This document shows positions 63,396-64,000 of a stretch of DNA of 64,000 nucleotides, in pieces. The position numbers and the translations under genes were made by a program. The notes under the pieces are model-generated. The model did not search any database. It was not told the origin of the DNA and saw only the letters and a list, made by a program, of their open reading frames with translations. Location: NCBI RefSeq assembly GCF_000832125.1, contig NZ_JPRK01000002.1, positions 310,001-374,000 on the forward strand, in the 5' to 3' direction. Origin of the DNA: Flavobacterium hibernum (GTDB taxonomy: Bacteria > Bacteroidota > Bacteroidia > Flavobacteriales > Flavobacteriaceae). Each line of letters starts with the position of its first letter. Within the stretch, counting starts at the first letter, position 1.

Positions 63396-64000
63396 TTATT
63401 TTACAATAATTTCTTTGTTTAAGTATTGAGTTCCTATCTGGAAAACAAAAAAGTACAATCCTTTAGACCAACCAGATACTTCTACTTGTGTAGGATTTGC
63501 AATCGTTTTTACTAAAGCACCCGTAACCGAATAAATTTTTACTGCATCGATTGGGCTTGGAGAATTAATTGTTACCACATGACTTGCTGGATTTGGATAA
63601 ACGTGAACTGCGCTATCTAAAACAACATCATTTAAACCTAAATTATATTGACAATTTGTGCTAAAAGTTGCTTTAGTATCATATTGCCATGTTCCAACTC
63701 GAACACTATTAAGATTATCAACTTGTATACACGTTAAATTAGCATTTCCGGTAGATTTCATTAAATTAAAGAAAAGTGTTTTTCCGTTATTTAAGTTCAA
63801 AGATTTAAGTAGATTGGATCTACAATCTATAGAAGTTAGTTTAACGTTTAAACTAATATCTATATTCTCAATCTTGTTATTTTCGCAACCAAGATCATAA
63901 AGTAACAGGTTTTTAGACAAGTCTAATGCTGTAAGTAAATTCGATCCGGTTCTTAATGTTTCTAATTTAGTATTTTTAGAAAGATTTAATGCAGTAATCT
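63396..64000 (-). CDS. Leucine-rich-repeat protein with type IX secretion C-terminal domain, partial
   Basis: The C-terminal 201 codons; the frame stays open to the window edge, so the start lies outside. Residues near the edge are LRR units of about 21 residues (ITALNLSKNTKLETLRTGSN, LTALDLSKNLLLYDLGCENN), the type found in Bacteroidota surface proteins. The end is a type A sorting domain: VYPNPASHVVTINSPSPIDAVKIYS, VSGWSKGLYFFVFQIG and a final IIVK. It is secreted through the type IX system and displayed or released. Any Met codons inside the visible part are not the true start. Confidence 0.9.
   Translation of the reverse strand, partial: ITALNLSKNTKLETLRTGSNLLTALDLSKNLLLYDLGCENNKIENIDISLNVKLTSIDCRSNLLKSLNLNNGKTLFFNLMKSTGNANLTCIQVDNLNSVRVGTWQYDTKATFSTNCQYNLGLNDVVLDSAVHVYPNPASHVVTINSPSPIDAVKIYSVTGALVKTIANPTQVEVSGWSKGLYFFVFQIGTQYLNKEIIVK

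Overview
The window is AT-rich chromosomal DNA from a Bacteroidota bacterium, most likely a Flavobacterium. The signs are TAnnTTTG-type promoter boxes, a SusC/SusD locus, a type IX secretion C-terminal sorting domain, a DUF6377 regulator, DUF4369/TlpA-type thioredoxins, and intergenic DNA full of inverted repeats.

Region by region. 1-2360 is the right-hand end of an integrated element: two small DNA-binding-type ORFs and a tyrosine recombinase pointing at a tRNA-Tyr(GTA), whose 3' end faces the element. 2877-6841 holds a TlpA-like thioredoxin gene broken by an in-frame TGA, a J-domain/KTSC protein and a row of small hypothetical genes, including an untracked 48-codon gene at 5978. 6948-9680 is a VWA + MoxR-like AAA ATPase pair. 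It is followed by a 2OG-Fe(II) oxygenase, an EamA-type permease, a possible small RNA, glutamate dehydrogenase and a fatty acid hydroxylase-type membrane protein.

15373-27223 is a polysaccharide utilisation locus. A membrane-spanning TPR/HTH regulator (DUF6377-like) is divergent from a surface lipoprotein, a secreted protein, SusC, SusD, a GH71/GH99-like lipoprotein and a SusB-like GH97. The GH97 keeps the three glutamates of the inverting subgroup, so an alpha-glucan is the best guess for the target. 27474-35570 carries a barrel protein, MarR + MATE, membrane proteins, a deoxyinosine glycosylase, an AraC regulator and a MarR-GNAT fusion. 35655-42606 is a minus-strand run: MlaE-MlaF-MlaD-type lipid transport, a very large AsmA-like protein, an iron-permease-family protein and an FAD oxidoreductase. 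42876-50145 is mostly minus-strand: a glycosyltransferase fused to a helical toroid, small membrane proteins, DinB, DoxX, GNAT and Crp/Fnr. 50605-57388 is a TetR-controlled RND efflux operon, with a 37-aa membrane protein between pump and outer-membrane factor and repeated palindromic operators. 57941-64000 holds a ketopantoate reductase, AraC, a second MarR-GNAT fusion, an MDR oxidoreductase, an L,D-transpeptidase-like protein and the C-terminal part of a leucine-rich, type IX-sorted protein cut by the window end.

The intergenic spaces are unusually rich in paired inverted repeats of several recognisable families, in places nested. The observations most worth following are the nonsense codon in the thioredoxin gene, the small membrane proteins inside operons, the operator arrays (tetR, marR-GNAT), the transmembrane PUL regulator, and the paired repeats whose two arms resemble each other more than they resemble other copies. 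I found no CRISPR array, no insertion sequence and no rRNA.
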